A model generated the notes under the pieces. The model saw nothing but the letters and a program-made list of their open reading frames with translations, had not been told where the DNA came from and did not search any database. DNA of 64,000 bases from Blattamonas nauphoetae (taxonomy: Eukaryota; Preaxostyla; Oxymonadida). Numbering within the stretch: the stretch's first letter is position 1; the number at the start of each line of letters is the position of its first letter. The DNA lies in contig JARBJD010000201.1 of assembly GCA_033064195.1 (NCBI GenBank), positions 62,001 to 126,000 on the forward strand, read 5' to 3'. Below, in pieces: positions 63,804 to 64,000 of the stretch. The translations under genes were made by a program, and so were the position numbers.

Positions 63804-64000
63804 ATGTCACAAAAGATAGTGTACGTTCAACCACAAAGAAAAGCACAAGCGAAGAAACCAAGAATGAGATACGCAGCAGAGACTCAAGCAGCATTGAAAC
63901 GTATCTATGCCGACGATGATATTCAAACCAGACGCAATGATGCTCTGTGTAGTCTTCCATCAGCACGTGAGTATATTTCGAGAACTGGACGAAATTGGAC
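63804..64000 (+). CDS. E1 conserved unknown protein, start only (runs off window)
   Basis: MSQKIVYVQPQRK and AAETQAALKRIYADDDI align with the start of the 324-residue protein at 53597. The frame is open to the window end, so E1 probably continues to the right with the same gene order as E3. Confidence 0.75.
   Translation, partial: MSQKIVYVQPQRKAQAKKPRMRYAAETQAALKRIYADDDIQTRRNDALCSLPSAREYISRTGRNW

Larger units (their letters stand above)
27307..64000 (+). mobile_element. Polinton/Maverick element E1 (outermost, right end beyond window)
   Basis: E1 genes flank the E2/E3 insertion: two repeat-domain proteins and the bulk of PolB on the left, then the PolB tail, integrase, small protein, ATPase and the start of the conserved 324-residue-type protein on the right. 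The left end is inferred from AGTAGTGGTATAAG at 27307, which resembles the AGTAGTATAG end of E2/E3; the partner end is outside the window. E1 must be the oldest layer because E2 and a DNA transposon lie inside it. Its polymerase gene is broken by the E2 insertion. Confidence 0.7.

Noticed and set aside
1-64000. CRISPR arrays, tRNA and rRNA genes
   Set aside because: No regularly spaced identical repeats and no recognisable tRNA or rRNA sequence were found by eye.

Overview
The window looks like nuclear DNA of an intron-bearing protist. Host genes have GT-AG introns of roughly 50 to 165 nt, long coiled-coil and helical proteins sit next to decayed beta-helix surface-protein genes, and transposons of at least four kinds are present. 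The mix recalls oxymonad flagellates (Preaxostyla, Blattamonas-like). That placement is an inference from gene style; no rRNA or other marker lies in the window. The standard genetic code fits.

Region 1 (1-27.3 kb) is host DNA with ordinary transposons. It holds a partial minus-strand gene running off the left edge (1-760), a stray duplicate of part of a neighbouring gene (852-1130), a Tc1/mariner-like element with about 920-bp inverted repeats and TA flanks (2080-5463), a long coiled-coil protein gene (minus, to 5580), a well-resolved six-exon gene (9095-11273), a decayed beta-helix protein gene split by a Mutator/Rehavkus-like element with a 9-bp target duplication and a captured protein-kinase gene (12953-17932), a second lone copy of that element's terminal repeat (18866), a large helical protein gene (19169-22042), then repeats and small candidate genes.

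Region 2 (about 27.3-64 kb) is a stack of Polinton/Maverick elements. Outer element E1 begins near 27.3 kb and runs past the right edge. A PIF/Harbinger-like DNA transposon lies inside its left part (28760-31265). Element E2 is inserted in the E1 polymerase gene: 283-bp inverted terminal repeats at 37053 and 60346 are flanked by the 6-bp duplication AACAAC. E3, a close relative, begins at 45691 inside an E2 gene and supplies the right half, so E2's own right half is gone. E3 spans 14.7 kb and shows the whole gene order: repeat-domain protein, protein-primed PolB, integrase, small helical protein, packaging ATPase (opposite strand), conserved unknown protein, more small proteins, two related capsid-like proteins, and a small protein. 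All are treated here as fossils. E1 is broken by insertion, E2 is a left half, and E3 looks full length but has a broken polymerase, integrase and small gene.

The element genes share a T-rich motif of the form TTTTTATTTTT-n-TATAA touching the start codon, which I do not see at host genes. Genes of one element work as a set: polymerase and integrase for copying and insertion, ATPase and capsid-like proteins for packaging. The most notable points are the three-deep nesting with recombination between layers, patchwork identity between copies, an HNH-type motif inside the polymerase, and paired paralogous capsid-like genes.
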